This document shows, in pieces, positions 10,501-17,736 of a stretch of DNA of 64,000 nt (position 1 is the first letter of the stretch; the number at the start of each line of letters is the position of its first letter). The notes beneath the pieces are model-generated. The model had not been told where the DNA came from. It ran no database searches and worked only from the letters and a program-made list of their open reading frames with translations. Source of the stretch: CAXBBB01 sp963815505 (GTDB lineage: Bacteria > Bacteroidota > Rhodothermia > Rhodothermales > BA12). The DNA lies in the NCBI GenBank assembly GCA_963815505.1, contig CAWFGU010000020.1, positions 1-64,000 on the forward strand, read 5' to 3'. A program made the position numbers and the translations under genes.

Positions 10501-10745
10501 GTGTAGGGTCCGCCGACGCGCAGGTTGCGCAGGTTGTAGCGTCCGTCGCCGCGCGTGGCGACGCCGTAGCGCGTACCCGACGGCTGGTGAACGGCGATCA
10601 CGTTGACGCCGGGCAGCGAGACGCCCTGATCGTCGGTGACCGTGCCATTGAGGGCCGAAGTGGTAACACCCTGCGCGTGCGCGGCCGGAGCGGCGGCGAG
10701 CAGCAGAAGCGCCAGAGTGGCGAGAGGTCGTAGAAACGTATTCAT
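7560..10745 (-). CDS. Oar-like TonB-dependent outer-membrane receptor
   Basis: This 1,061-residue protein has a signal peptide ending AAPAAHAQG. A carboxypeptidase-regulatory-like (CarboxypepD_reg) domain follows at about residues 28-110 (LNGTVTDDQGVSLPGVNV ... RVGGPYTIQFSYIGF). Next come a plug region (QEEIERIPTINRSLTDFTRL, residues about 145-165; GFGLEGSGTPGGSSGTQPIS) and a long 22-stranded barrel ending in the aromatic C-terminus LGVKYIF. The order and length match the Oar/adhesin-type TonB receptors of Bacteroidota and Myxococcota rather than SusC, and there is no SusD partner next door. It should import or sense a large ligand at the outer membrane; the ligand is unknown. It lies between two paralogous lipoproteins that could be accessory surface proteins. 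Confidence 0.85.
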   Translation of the reverse strand: MNTFLRPLATLALLLLAAAPAAHAQGVTTSALNGTVTDDQGVSLPGVNVIAVHQPSGTRYGVATRGDGRYNLRNLRVGGPYTIQFSYIGFQPYEETGVTLALGEDRLLDVMLREGAVQAGEVEVTAERGQLLSAENKGAGTNVSQEEIERIPTINRSLTDFTRLTPQFAPSGSGSEAGTSVAGASSRFNNIQIDGAAINDGFGLEGSGTPGGSSGTQPISLDAIQEFQVAISPYDVTQGNFSGGSINVVTKSGTNRFTGSGYYLGRNESFVGDFEEQSFDDFGEFTTGATLGGPILKDKLFFFLSGETVRRDSPITSGFLDQPAAVQFAANRSSVQEVIDIAQAQYGRDAGSLDQFDQETVSNKLFARLDYNINPSNNATLRFNYVKGELDDGLFRDRNNSFQLTDRYYKRENTNTSTVFELNSLFGARYANQFRASLQTNRQPSTLQFDPFPSIDIFNVGAGDLDASGEASEGGTISLGPDQFRGANNIDADIFELTNNFNVFAGDHVVTLGTQNTYQSFANLFIRNFYGYYRFDSVEDFRNGDAFQFERNYSLIPGEDRPLAEFSNWLLGVYAQDEWKVNNQLTVNLGLRFDLPLYPDNPSQAGSGQRVGSTATQSFEQIFGFDNAETPSGNVIVSPRFGFNYAIDPERSTQVRGGAGVFAGRFPSVWISNSFSNDGSLLGSVFTRGSIDFRADPGNQYTASDFGLSEGSAEINLTDPDFRNPTNFRTNFALDQSLPGGFVATAEVIYTDVIDGMQWKELNRQPFVADPTTVDGRSRTTRDVVSNDYQSVILLTNTDEGYTTNATIQVQKKINQGILPDAFLSLSYTNSTAKDINSVTSSQARSNVRDLAVGLDVNDPPLATSNFELKHRLLASASYRIGYANRFATTATLLYDGRSGSPISYIYDRSDANGDGFDRGDLAFIPASRAQVDMTDADWAALETLIGSRDELQNQRGSIFERNSDRGPWQNFLDFSLRQEVRTVGGQRFEVSWDVENLLSLLGLEAGEIETTPSNFAIARFRGYTADGKVRLDRVASPDRLVTTSDFASRWRMQLGVKYIF

Positions 10746-10919
10746 CGAGTCGATGGAGAGAGGGTAGACGCAGCGTGCGCAGTAGTGGTGAGACTCATCC
10801 GGCTGGACCGGAATGCGCGCAAACTATCCCACCGCTGATGGCGATGTATCGACCGGACAAAGCGTAACACAGCGTTGACCCAGGCTTAGGCGCAGCCTCA
10901 CGGCGACTTCCGCCGCACT

Positions 10920-11618
10920 TCACGGCAGAGGCTTGGGCTCCCACGGCAGACGCTTCGACCTACCGGCGGGCCGCTCGAACCGAAGGACCAAAAGGTCGCG
11001 CCCATCGAACACCTGCAGCTCGCCCTCGCTCACGACGACACGCTCGGCGAATCGCCACTGACGAAAGTACTCGGCTTCCAACTCGTCCAGCGCCCGCGAC
11101 GACCAGCGCCGAATGTCGTCGGACGTTTCGCGCGGACGCTCGTCGATATAATCCGTGAGGCCGCAGGGAGGATTGGAAATCCCACCGCGTCCCCCTCCAA
11201 AGGGTCCAGAAGAGAGGATACACTCTCGCACTGGCTCTTCGGCCTGTCGTAGATCGCGGAGAAAGGGACGACCGTACTCACTTCGCTCACGCACCAGCGC
11301 CCGCTTTCCGACTGGTGGAGCGACAGCCAGCGTCGGCGGCTCTACCACTCCTCCGTCGGCGTCGAGCCGCAGCCGACCGCTGTACGCGTGGACGAACGCG
11401 TCGCCTTCGAGCGTCATCAGCGATCCGTCGGGCACGAGCAGCGTCACGCGGTGCGTCATCGGCAGCGCCGTCAGACCGCGCTCGGCGTGCATCTCGGTCA
11501 ACTCCCACAAGCCCAGCATCGACGCGTCCGACGTGAGCGGGCGGCCGTCTTCGTACGGTGGGGGGGCGCACGCAGAAACCAGAAGAGCGAGGAGCAGAAG
11601 GCGCATGGGCAGAAGCAA
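10920..11618 (-). CDS. Lipoprotein paralogue with a 69-residue in-frame insertion
   Basis: This 232-residue lipoprotein (signal MRLLLLALLVSAC, lipobox VSAC) is the paralogue of the 151-residue lipoprotein at 6975-7430. The two align from LGLWELTEMHAERGLTALP through the strand VVEPPTLAVAPP. They align again from ALDELEAEYFRQWRFAERV (matching PLMELESEYFRRWQEAERF) to the end. Between them this copy has an extra 69 codons, roughly RSEYGRPFLRDLRQ to SDDIRRWSS, encoded by 207 bp bounded by direct repeats (see the separate repeat entry). The reading frame is preserved through the insertion, so the gene may still be expressed with an enlarged loop. Confidence 0.65.
   Translation of the reverse strand: MLLPMRLLLLALLVSACAPPPYEDGRPLTSDASMLGLWELTEMHAERGLTALPMTHRVTLLVPDGSLMTLEGDAFVHAYSGRLRLDADGGVVEPPTLAVAPPVGKRALVRERSEYGRPFLRDLRQAEEPVRECILSSGPFGGGRGGISNPPCGLTDYIDERPRETSDDIRRWSSRALDELEAEYFRQWRFAERVVVSEGELQVFDGRDLLVLRFERPAGRSKRLPWEPKPLP
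11087..11304 (-). repeat. 207-bp in-frame insertion flanked by 11-bp direct repeats (MITE/RPE-like)
   Basis: The 11-mer CCAGCGCCCGC occurs at 11087-11097 and again at 11294-11304, exactly 207 bp (69 codons) apart. The paralogous lipoprotein gene at 6975-7430 lacks the intervening sequence and aligns cleanly if one repeat copy plus the insert is removed. This is what a target-site duplication around a small inserted element would look like. The inside is G-rich with no obvious transposase, and the frame stays open right through. I have not identified convincing long terminal inverted repeats. Confidence 0.55.
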
Positions 11619-11752
11619 GCTGAGGTCTGTGAGCGTGTCAGAACGTGCGAATCACAGGCGAAGGTGCACCGTCCAGCTATGCACCTGCAGGTTGAGCGAA
11701 AAGCGCACAGTAGATCAGCGCCGAGCCTCACACGCGCTTCCCGTTTGCGTCG

Positions 11753-11782
11753 TTGGCGCACGTGCCGCCGCGTCGGTACCTT
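11753..11782 (+). promoter_or_regulatory. Candidate promoter of the nuo locus
   Basis: TTGGCG (11753-11758) and TACCTT (11777-11782) are separated by 18 bp and end 24 bp before the nuoA ATG at 11807. No Shine-Dalgarno sequence is evident in the short leader. This rests on motif similarity only. Confidence 0.3.
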
Positions 11783-11806
11783 GTCGTGCTCTTCCACCCG
11801 CCTGAG

Positions 11807-12176
11807 ATGCTCGAACAGTTCGTCCCGCTCTTCCTCATGATCGCTATGGCCGCCGGCCTGGCGATGACGCTGCTCGCCGGCGCCAACTTCTTAGGCCCGT
11901 CGCGCCCCAACCTGATCAAGCAGAAGGCCTACGAAAGCGGCATGGACCCGGTCGGCACGGCGCGCGACCGCTTCTCGGTCAAGTTCTACCTCGTCGCGAT
12001 GATCTTCGTCGTGTTCGACGTGGAGGTCGTTTTTCTCTACCCGTGGGCCGTCGCCTTCCGCGACTTCATCGACGCGGGGATCGGTCTGCCCGTCATGGCA
12101 TCCGTTTTCTTCTTTCATAGGCATCTTGACGCTCGGGCTGGTCTATGACATCCGCAAAGGCGGATTGGAGTTTTAG
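11807..12176 (+). CDS. nuoA: NADH-quinone oxidoreductase subunit A (one frameshift near the 3' end)
   Basis: NuoA is a small three-helix subunit of the complex I membrane arm. The sequence shows helix 1 (VPLFLMIAMAAGLAMTLLAG) and the conserved KQKAYESGMDPVG loop near residue 40. Then come the RFSVKFYLVAMIFVVFDVEV signature and a third helix. The zero frame runs out after SVFFFH, but with one T of 12113-12115 removed it continues as FFFIGILTLGLVYDIRKGGLEF to a TAG at 12174-12176, giving the expected 122 residues. I therefore treat the break as a one-base insertion. It is the first gene of the nuoABCDEFG locus. Confidence 0.85.
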
Positions 12177-12278
12177 ACTGAACGTCCAAACTTTCAATCA
12201 AAACTGAAACCGTCCGGCTTCGCCCGAAACAGCGACTGGCGCGCGGCATTAGCTGACTACACGATCCACCTCTCTCCT

Positions 12279-12896
12279 ATGGCCGACGGACTCTTCAAAG
12301 AAGGCTACCTCACCACCCGCGTCGACTACGTCGCCAACTGGGCGCGCTCGAACAGTCTGATGCCGATGCCGATGGGCCTGGCCTGCTGCGCGATCGAGAT
12401 GATGGCGTTTGCCGGTCCTAAGACCGACGTGGCCCGCTTCGGATCGGAAGCCATGCGCTTCTCGCCGCGCCAGGCCGACCTGATGATCGTGGCTGGATGG
12501 GTGACCTACAAGATGTCGCACGCCATCCGCCGCGTATGGGACCAGATGGCCGATCCCAAGTGGTGCATCGCGATGGGCGCCTGCGCCTCGACGGGCGGTA
12601 TGCACCGCTGCTACGGCGTCGTTCAGGGCTGCGACAACTTCCTGCCGGTCGACGTATACATCAGCGGATGCCCGCCGCGCCCCGAGTCGGTCGTCCACGC
12701 GCTGATGGACATCCAGGAGAAAATCCGCAACGACTACAGCCTGACCGACGACTACACGAGCGGCAACAAGCGCGAGCATGCCACCATCGAGCAGCCTGGC
12801 ATGCTAACGCCCAAGGGTCGCCGCATCGTGACGCCCGCCGACCTCTACGCCGATCAGGAAGTGCCTGCCCTGGTCTCGTCCGACACGTCGCTCTAA
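12279..12896 (+). CDS. nuoB: NADH-quinone oxidoreductase subunit B
   Basis: NuoB (205 residues) carries the terminal 4Fe-4S cluster N2 that reduces quinone at the junction of the peripheral and membrane arms. The cluster ligands are visible: the adjacent cysteines in GLACCAIEMMAF (residues about 34-35), the cysteine in AMGACASTGGMHRC, and the one in ISGCPPRPESVVHALMDIQ. The C-terminal 50 residues after EKIRN are a family-variable tail. The ORF is intact, unlike those of its neighbours nuoA, nuoC and nuoD. A 102-bp spacer separates it from nuoA and 13 bp from nuoC. Confidence 0.95.
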   Translation: MADGLFKEGYLTTRVDYVANWARSNSLMPMPMGLACCAIEMMAFAGPKTDVARFGSEAMRFSPRQADLMIVAGWVTYKMSHAIRRVWDQMADPKWCIAMGACASTGGMHRCYGVVQGCDNFLPVDVYISGCPPRPESVVHALMDIQEKIRNDYSLTDDYTSGNKREHATIEQPGMLTPKGRRIVTPADLYADQEVPALVSSDTSL

Positions 12897-12909
12897 GCCA
12901 CCCCGCCGC

Positions 12910-13581
12910 ATGTCCGAATCCCTGAAGTTCCACTTCACGCCCGCCGACGCGCCGACCGACCTCGACGACGTCAACCCGCACGTCAAGGCGACGACGCACA
13001 TGCCGGACGTTGCCCAGGCGCTGCTGGCCCACGTCGACGGATCGGAGCAGCTTCCGGTCTATGCCGGAGAGACGACGATTAGGGTGCCCAAGGCGTCCAT
13101 CGTCGATACGGTTCGCTAGCTCAAAGAGACGCACGGCTTCTCCTACCTCGCCGACCTGGGCGGGCTGGACCGCTTCACCGAGGACGACCGCTACGAGGTG
13201 TTCTACGGGCTGATCAGCATCGCCAAGAGCAAGCGCCTCCGCCTGACCCTGCGCGTCGATGAGGAAGACCTCACCGTACCGTCGATTACGGACGTGCATC
13301 GCAGCGCCGACTGGCACGAGCGCGAGGTGTGGGACATGTTCGGCATCACGTTCAGCGGCCACGGCGACTTGCGGCGGATGTTCATGCCCGAGGATTTCCA
13401 GTACCATCCGCTGCGCAAAGAATTTCCGCTCTTGGGAATCCCCGGAAGCCTCCCGCTGCCAGCCCAACTTCCCGGAGGCGATCTCAACCTGGATCCGTTC
13501 CCCGCCGCCCACGGCTCGCCGACGGTCAAGAGCTTCAACGAACCCCGCTACGTCGACCCCGACGAAGACGTTCACGACTGA
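12910..13581 (+). CDS. nuoC: NADH-quinone oxidoreductase subunit C, interrupted by an in-frame TAG
   Basis: NuoC is a hydrophilic peripheral-arm subunit. The reading frame from ATG 12910 encodes about 223 residues if TAG 13117-13119 is passed. Before it the sequence reads IRVPKASIVDTVR and after it LKETHGFSYLADLGGLDRF, a continuous family match with exactly one residue at the stop position. The C-terminal family signature HEREVWDMFGITFSGHGDLR and RRMFMPEDF is intact. The stop lies in GCTAGC. Either a base is wrong in the assembly (for example GAG to TAG) or the gene is genuinely broken or read through. The frame is otherwise unchanged on both sides. Confidence 0.8.
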
Positions 13582-13599
13582 GAGGCTCCGCGCTTACCA

Positions 13600-13737
13600 C
13601 CCCGCCCGCTTGCGCGGGCACCCCTCCTCCGAGAGGAGGGGACGTTCAGCCTGACAGCTCTCCCTTCTTCTCCCACTACTCCGAACCCGTCCTCCCGTTT
13701 TGAAGGGGAGGTGCCCGCAGGGCGGAGGGGTCCCCGC
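13600..13737. repeat. Inverted pair of REP-like palindromic units between nuoC and nuoD
   Basis: This gap is dense in hairpins: GCCCGC/GCGGGC (604-609/614-619, all +13000), CCCCTCCTC/GAGGAGGGG (621-629/633-641), CCTCCC/GGGAGG (691-696/706-711) and GCCC/GGGC (713-716/720-723). The left end (CCGCCCGCTTGCGCGGGCAC) and the reverse complement of the right end (CCGCCCTGCGGGCACCTCCC) are near-identical. The block is therefore two head-to-head copies of one palindromic unit, as in BIME/REP pairs. It may act as an mRNA-stabilising or attenuating element inside the nuo operon. Confidence 0.6.
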
Positions 13738-13754
13738 AACAGAACACCGCACCG

Positions 13755-15103
13755 ATGAGCTTAGCCCCCATGATGTCCGCTCCGGCCACGCTGGCCGAGA
13801 ACGAAAACGTGTTCACGTTCTGGCCGCGCCACCAGGAAGCATTATACAAGCGGCTCGAAAGCAAGCACGCCTGGCTCGAAGAAAGCCGGACCGGACACAT
13901 CGGCGGTGACGGTGCGGCCTACGTCGATCCGCTCGACAACGAGATGATCCTCAACATCGGCCCGCAGCACCCGGCGACGCACGGCGTGCTGCGCGCCGTT
14001 GCCAAGCTGGACGGCGAGTTGATCGAACGGTGCGTGCTCGACATCGGCTACCTGCACCGGGGCATCGAGAAGATGGCCGAGAACAAGACGTACCAGGAGT
14101 TCATGCCCTACACCGATAGGATGGACTACCTCGCGCCCTATTCGAACAACGTCGCGTGGTGCCTGGCCGTCGAGAAGCTGGCGGCCATCGAAGTGCCCGA
14201 GCGCGCACAGTGGATTCGCATGATCGGATCGGAACTGGCACGCATCTCGGCTCACCTGCTGTGGATGGGAGTCGGCCTGATGGACGCTGGAGCTGTCTCG
14301 GTCTTCCTGTGGGCGTTCCAGGCGCGCGAGGACATCTACAAGATCTTCGACGAGATCGCCGGAGCGCGCTTCACGGTCAGCCATAGCCGCATCGGCGGCG
14401 TCGCGAGTGACCTGACGCCCGGAGCGTTCAGCGAACTGCGCAAGTTCGTCGACAGCTATCCCGGACGTGGTAAAGGGCTGGCAGAAGCTGCTCAACCGCA
14501 ACCGGATCTGGATGGACCGCAACGTCGACGTTGGCATCCTCACGGCCGAAGAGGTTCAGATGCTGGGCATGCGCGGCCCCAACCTGAGAGGCAGCGGCAT
14601 CGGCCACGACATCCGCCGGTTCGAACCCTATCTCAAGTACGCCGACGTCGACTTCAACATCCCAATCCGCGAGGAGGGCGACAGCTACGCGCGCTACATG
14701 ATTCGCATGGAGGAGATGCTCGAGTCGATCCGCATTATCAAGCAGTGCCTCGACCGGATGCAGCCCGGCCCGATCCGGACGGACAACGCCAAGAAGTCAT
14801 ACCCGAGCAAGAACGAGGTGTATAGTTCGATGGAGGGCATGATCCACGACTTCATGTATACGAGCGAGGGTACGACGCCGCCCAAGGGCGCGCACGCCTA
14901 CCACGCCATCGAATCGCCCAAGGGCGAACTAGGCTTCTACCTCACGAGCGACGGAACCGGAAGCCCCTGGCGCTGCCGCATCAACACGCCCTCGTTTCGC
15001 CAACCTGCAAGCGCTCGAATACATGCTCGAAGGCGCCCTCATCGGCGACATGGTCGTTCTCATCGGTAGCATCGACCCCGTTTTGGGCGAGTCCGACAAG
15101 TAA
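13755..15103 (+). CDS. nuoD: NADH-quinone oxidoreductase subunit D (two frameshifts)
   Basis: NuoD is the 49-kDa-type subunit that forms the quinone pocket with NuoB. From ATG 13755 the family signature ILNIGPQHPATHGVLR appears near residue 75, then YLHRGIEKMAENKTY and SRIGGVASDLTPG. An extra G at 14463 breaks the frame; it resumes as DVVKGWQKLLNRNRIWMDRN. A second extra T within 14995-14997 breaks it again, and the end is recovered as ANLQALEYMLEGALIGDMV ... GSIDPVLGESDK with TAA at 15101-15103. With both bases removed the length is 448 residues, as expected for the family. The three segments join without missing sequence. Confidence 0.85.
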
Positions 15104-15132
15104 GCCTGCCCCAGACTCCTCATTCTCACACC

Positions 15133-15194
15133 GTCATCCTGAGCGCAGCCGAAGGATCCCCAAACTCGGCAGTTGCCTCACAGTCTGTGGATCT
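15133..15194 (+). repeat. Dispersed intergenic repeat, copy 1
   Basis: The segment beginning GTCATCCTGAGCGCAGCC and continuing through CGAAGGATCCCCAAACTC is also present, reverse-complemented and diverged, at 35981-36046. The shared core reads CGAAGGATCCCC..ACTC.GCAGTT.C..CACAG. The motif TCATCCTGAGCG...GAAGGATC is a type of intergenic repeat seen in many bacterial genomes. It sits between nuoD and nuoE. Confidence 0.6.
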
Positions 15195-15235
15195 CTCGAA
15201 AGACTCGCGACGATAGCCACCGAACTCTCCGCCCC

Positions 15236-15907
15236 ATGTCCGACATCGGCCAAGAAATCGCCCCGTTCCCCGAGCAGCGCCCGGACCCGGTCATCCCCGC
15301 CGACCAACTGGTGTGGACAGCCGATGAGCAGGCGCTCGTCGACCGCTTTCGCGCGCAGTACCCCGAGCCCGAAGCCGCGATCATGAAGGTGCTGTGGCTG
15401 GCCCAGGAGAAGTGGGGCTGGCTGCCGCCCGAAGTCATCCAGTTTTGCGCCGACAGTCTCGACATCGAGTATGCTCGGGCCTACGGCGTGGCGACGTTCT
15501 ACACGATGTACTTCAAGCAGAACCTGGGTAAGCACGTATTGGAGGTCTGTACGTGCTTCTCATGCCAGGTGTGCGGCGGTTACGACTCGCTGCACTACTT
15601 GGAGAAGAAGCTGGGCATCCACAGCGGCGAGACCACGCCCGACGGCCAGTTCCACCTGCGCGAAGCCGAGTGCCTGGGCGCGTGCGGATCGGCACCGATG
15701 ATGCAGGTCACCAACGGCGAGTACCTCCACAACCTGACGCCCGCCAAACTCGACCAACTGATCGACGACCTGCGGGCAGGCAAGCAGCCTCAGTTCGAGA
15801 GCGTCACGCTTCCCCAGGACGAGGACGAGATGGGCGGCAACCGCCGAACCGACGTGACGCAAGTGGAGGTCTACCAGACGCCGCCCGTTTCGCAGTCCGT
15901 GGGATAA
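15236..15907 (+). CDS. nuoE: NADH-quinone oxidoreductase subunit E
   Basis: NuoE (24-kDa type, thioredoxin-like fold) binds the 2Fe-2S cluster N1a in the NADH-oxidising module with NuoF. The start at ATG 15236 gives 223 residues. Helical N-terminus: AIMKVLWLAQEKWGWLPPEV. Cluster ligands: the first C-x4-C pair in VCTCFSCQVCGGY (residues about 105) and the second in AECLGACGSAPMM. The first loop has two extra cysteines compared with the usual CTxxxCxxxG pattern, so the local cluster environment may differ. The C-terminal tail after DDLRAGKQP is extended. A 132-bp gap with a repeat separates it from nuoD. Confidence 0.93.
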   Translation: MSDIGQEIAPFPEQRPDPVIPADQLVWTADEQALVDRFRAQYPEPEAAIMKVLWLAQEKWGWLPPEVIQFCADSLDIEYARAYGVATFYTMYFKQNLGKHVLEVCTCFSCQVCGGYDSLHYLEKKLGIHSGETTPDGQFHLREAECLGACGSAPMMQVTNGEYLHNLTPAKLDQLIDDLRAGKQPQFESVTLPQDEDEMGGNRRTDVTQVEVYQTPPVSQSVG

Positions 15908-15922
15908 TCTTGCCGATCGATT

Positions 15923-16393
15923 ATGAAGAGCCCGTCAATCACGCGCGATTCGTCGCATGCCGCGCGCGTCGAAGGCGTGCAACGGCGCGTCGTTGAGGAG
16001 CTAGATGGGCTATATACCACCTCTTACGGACGGGCGCTGCTACTCAACCCGGAACGAGACACCGTGGTGAGCCTTAGGCCTAACCTCCATCGCCTGAAAT
16101 CGGAGATTGAGAGGGATCGACGTGAGGCCAAGTTGGCGTCGCGCCTGCGCATAGCAGCTCCGGTTGGGTGGCTCCTCTTCTCCGTCGTGTTCTTGACAAT
16201 CGCCGGTTCGTGGTCTTTTCCGATTGGTAGCTTGCTGATGGTGACCACGATGGTGTTTTACCTCATCTTCGACCACGCTGCCCGCTCATCGAAGCACCGG
16301 CTGTTTGCACTCGAACTACTGCAGCTCACCGACGAGCCCAGCGGCGCGGCGACTCGTCCCGAACGAGCGCGTCAGGCACCGGAGGTCCGATGA
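15923..16393 (+). CDS. Two-TM membrane protein, paralogue of the next gene
   Basis: I do not recognise this family. The 156-residue protein has a soluble N-terminal part (RRVVEELDGLYTTSYGRALL) and a basic amphipathic stretch (RLKSEIERDRREAKLASRL). Two close transmembrane helices follow (APVGWLLFSVVFLTIAG and LLMVTTMVFYLIF), then the phrase KHRLFALELLQLTDE. The next gene repeats the same plan, including EL.GL.T...G.A near the start and RRLFILEALRALSDADE at the end, so they are tandem paralogues. The stop overlaps the next start (ATGA at 16390). Both lie inside the complex I locus, but nothing in them suggests a complex I subunit. Confidence 0.65.
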   Translation: MKSPSITRDSSHAARVEGVQRRVVEELDGLYTTSYGRALLLNPERDTVVSLRPNLHRLKSEIERDRREAKLASRLRIAAPVGWLLFSVVFLTIAGSWSFPIGSLLMVTTMVFYLIFDHAARSSKHRLFALELLQLTDEPSGAATRPERARQAPEVR

Positions 16394-17082
16394 GCCGCAC
16401 GGGCCGCCCCACGCCCTCGACTCGGGTCCGAGAAGCTGAGTACGAGGACGCGCTCGACCGCGTCTTTCCGCGCGCGACGCTCAAACCATGTCCGACTGTG
16501 GAGTCTGTGCAGCAGCGGGAGGCGCAACCGCCGGTCGTCGCCAAGGAGAAGCGCGACTATCCGCAGCGCGTCGCCGTCAGCCGACCGCCGGCGCTGACCG
16601 AGCGAGAGGAAAAGGTGCGCCGGATTCTGCTCAAAGAATTGGGAGGACTGAATACCAACACACTCGGATCGGCCGGGCTGAGTTACGTCGAGCGCCAGCG
16701 ACTGGAAAAGACGCTTGATGCCGCGTACCTGGACGCCGAGATCGCTAAGTCGCGAAAGATTCTGAGGGGCATGGATATCGTCAAGCCCGTTGCCCTACTC
16801 GCCTCCGTCGTGCTGGTCATCGTGTGCGGCGCGATGATCGCAGGAGGTTCGACGTGGTGGAGCGCTCTGACGACGGTGCTGCCGCTTTCGCCCGTCCTAG
16901 TCGTTCCCTTTTTGCAAGCCCGGTCGACGCAGCGCCGCCTGTTCATACTCGAAGCCCTGCGCGCGCTCTCGGACGCCGACGAAATGGACGTAGTGCTCGA
17001 CCGCGCCACGCTCGATGCCGACCGGCTCATCTCCGAGATCACACAACGTGCGCTCGCCGCCGAATCCGAGTCGCGCCGATGA
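16390..17082 (+). CDS. Two-TM membrane protein, paralogue of the preceding gene
   Basis: This 230-residue protein begins with about 70 polar, Pro/Arg-rich residues absent from its neighbour, then shares its layout: VRRILLKELGGLNTNTLGSAG, a polar helix (DAEIAKSRKILRGMD), two hydrophobic helices (VALLASVVLVIVCGAMIAG and ALTTVLPLSPVLVVPFL) and STQRRLFILEALRALSD. The C-terminal helix (TLDADRLISEITQRALA) may be a coiled coil. Translation is coupled to the upstream paralogue by a 4-bp overlap. No enzymatic motif is visible. The pair may form a heteromeric membrane assembly, but that is only inference. Confidence 0.65.
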   Translation: MSRTGRPTPSTRVREAEYEDALDRVFPRATLKPCPTVESVQQREAQPPVVAKEKRDYPQRVAVSRPPALTEREEKVRRILLKELGGLNTNTLGSAGLSYVERQRLEKTLDAAYLDAEIAKSRKILRGMDIVKPVALLASVVLVIVCGAMIAGGSTWWSALTTVLPLSPVLVVPFLQARSTQRRLFILEALRALSDADEMDVVLDRATLDADRLISEITQRALAAESESRR

Positions 17083-17128
17083 ACGAGTGCGCCCACCGTG
17101 CGTAGGTAGACACGCTGCCCCTCGCCCT

Positions 17129-17722
17129 ATGACCGCCGACGTACTCACTCCTCCCTCTGACACCATCGACGACGGCGTGCTCCGGTGGAGCGTGGACCAG
17201 TTGTACCGAATGGGCGAATCGGGCGTGCTGGATGGGCCGGGCCAGTATGAACTGATCGACGGCACCATCTACTTCATGCCTCCGCAAACGCCGTCTCATT
17301 ACTCCACGATTCAAAAGGTCGCCTCGGCGCTTCGCGACCTGATCGTGCGGAGCGACCAAGCCGTCTCTCTGCGAGAACAAGGTCCGCTCGAGTTCGGCGA
17401 CGCGACGTACGTCGAGCCGGACCTTGCCATCGTCGACGGGTCGCCTGCCGACTATCGCACGTCTCATCCTATGACGGCTCTGCTCGTCGTCGAGGTGTCC
17501 AACACGTCGTATCGAAAAGACAGCGGCGTCAAACTCGCCGTCTACGCTCACGCCGAGATACCCGAATACTGGATCGTCGACGTGGCACGGCGGCGCGTAG
17601 AAGTCTACCGCAATCCACGCCCACCGGAGTATGCGGCGCGCATTACCTTTTCGGGCGACGAATCGTTCGCCCCGCTCTTCGCCCCGGACGCTCCGCTGAC
17701 GGCGTCCGACCTCCTGACCTGA
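17129..17722 (+). CDS. Uma2 family PD-(D/E)XK-fold protein (first copy)
   Basis: Starting at ATG 17129 this 197-residue protein shows the Uma2 pattern: YELIDGTIYFMPPQTPSHYS near residue 40, the acidic YVEPDLAIVDG near 95, then LLVVEVSNTSYRKDSGVKL near 120 and YAHAEIPEYWIVDVARRRVEV. The last two supply the E-x(n)-K active-site residues of the restriction-endonuclease fold. Uma2 proteins are abundant in cyanobacteria and some Bacteroidota and are presumed nucleases of unclear role. Here it lies 14 bp upstream of nuoF, in the middle of the complex I locus. A second, divergent copy follows nuoF. Confidence 0.8.
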   Translation: MTADVLTPPSDTIDDGVLRWSVDQLYRMGESGVLDGPGQYELIDGTIYFMPPQTPSHYSTIQKVASALRDLIVRSDQAVSLREQGPLEFGDATYVEPDLAIVDGSPADYRTSHPMTALLVVEVSNTSYRKDSGVKLAVYAHAEIPEYWIVDVARRRVEVYRNPRPPEYAARITFSGDESFAPLFAPDAPLTASDLLT

Positions 17723-17736
17723 CCACCTACTCGACT

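Noticed and set aside
12661..13575. A 304-codon minus-strand frame over nuoB and nuoC
   Set aside because: It is antisense to conserved complex I genes; its openness reflects GC-rich third positions.
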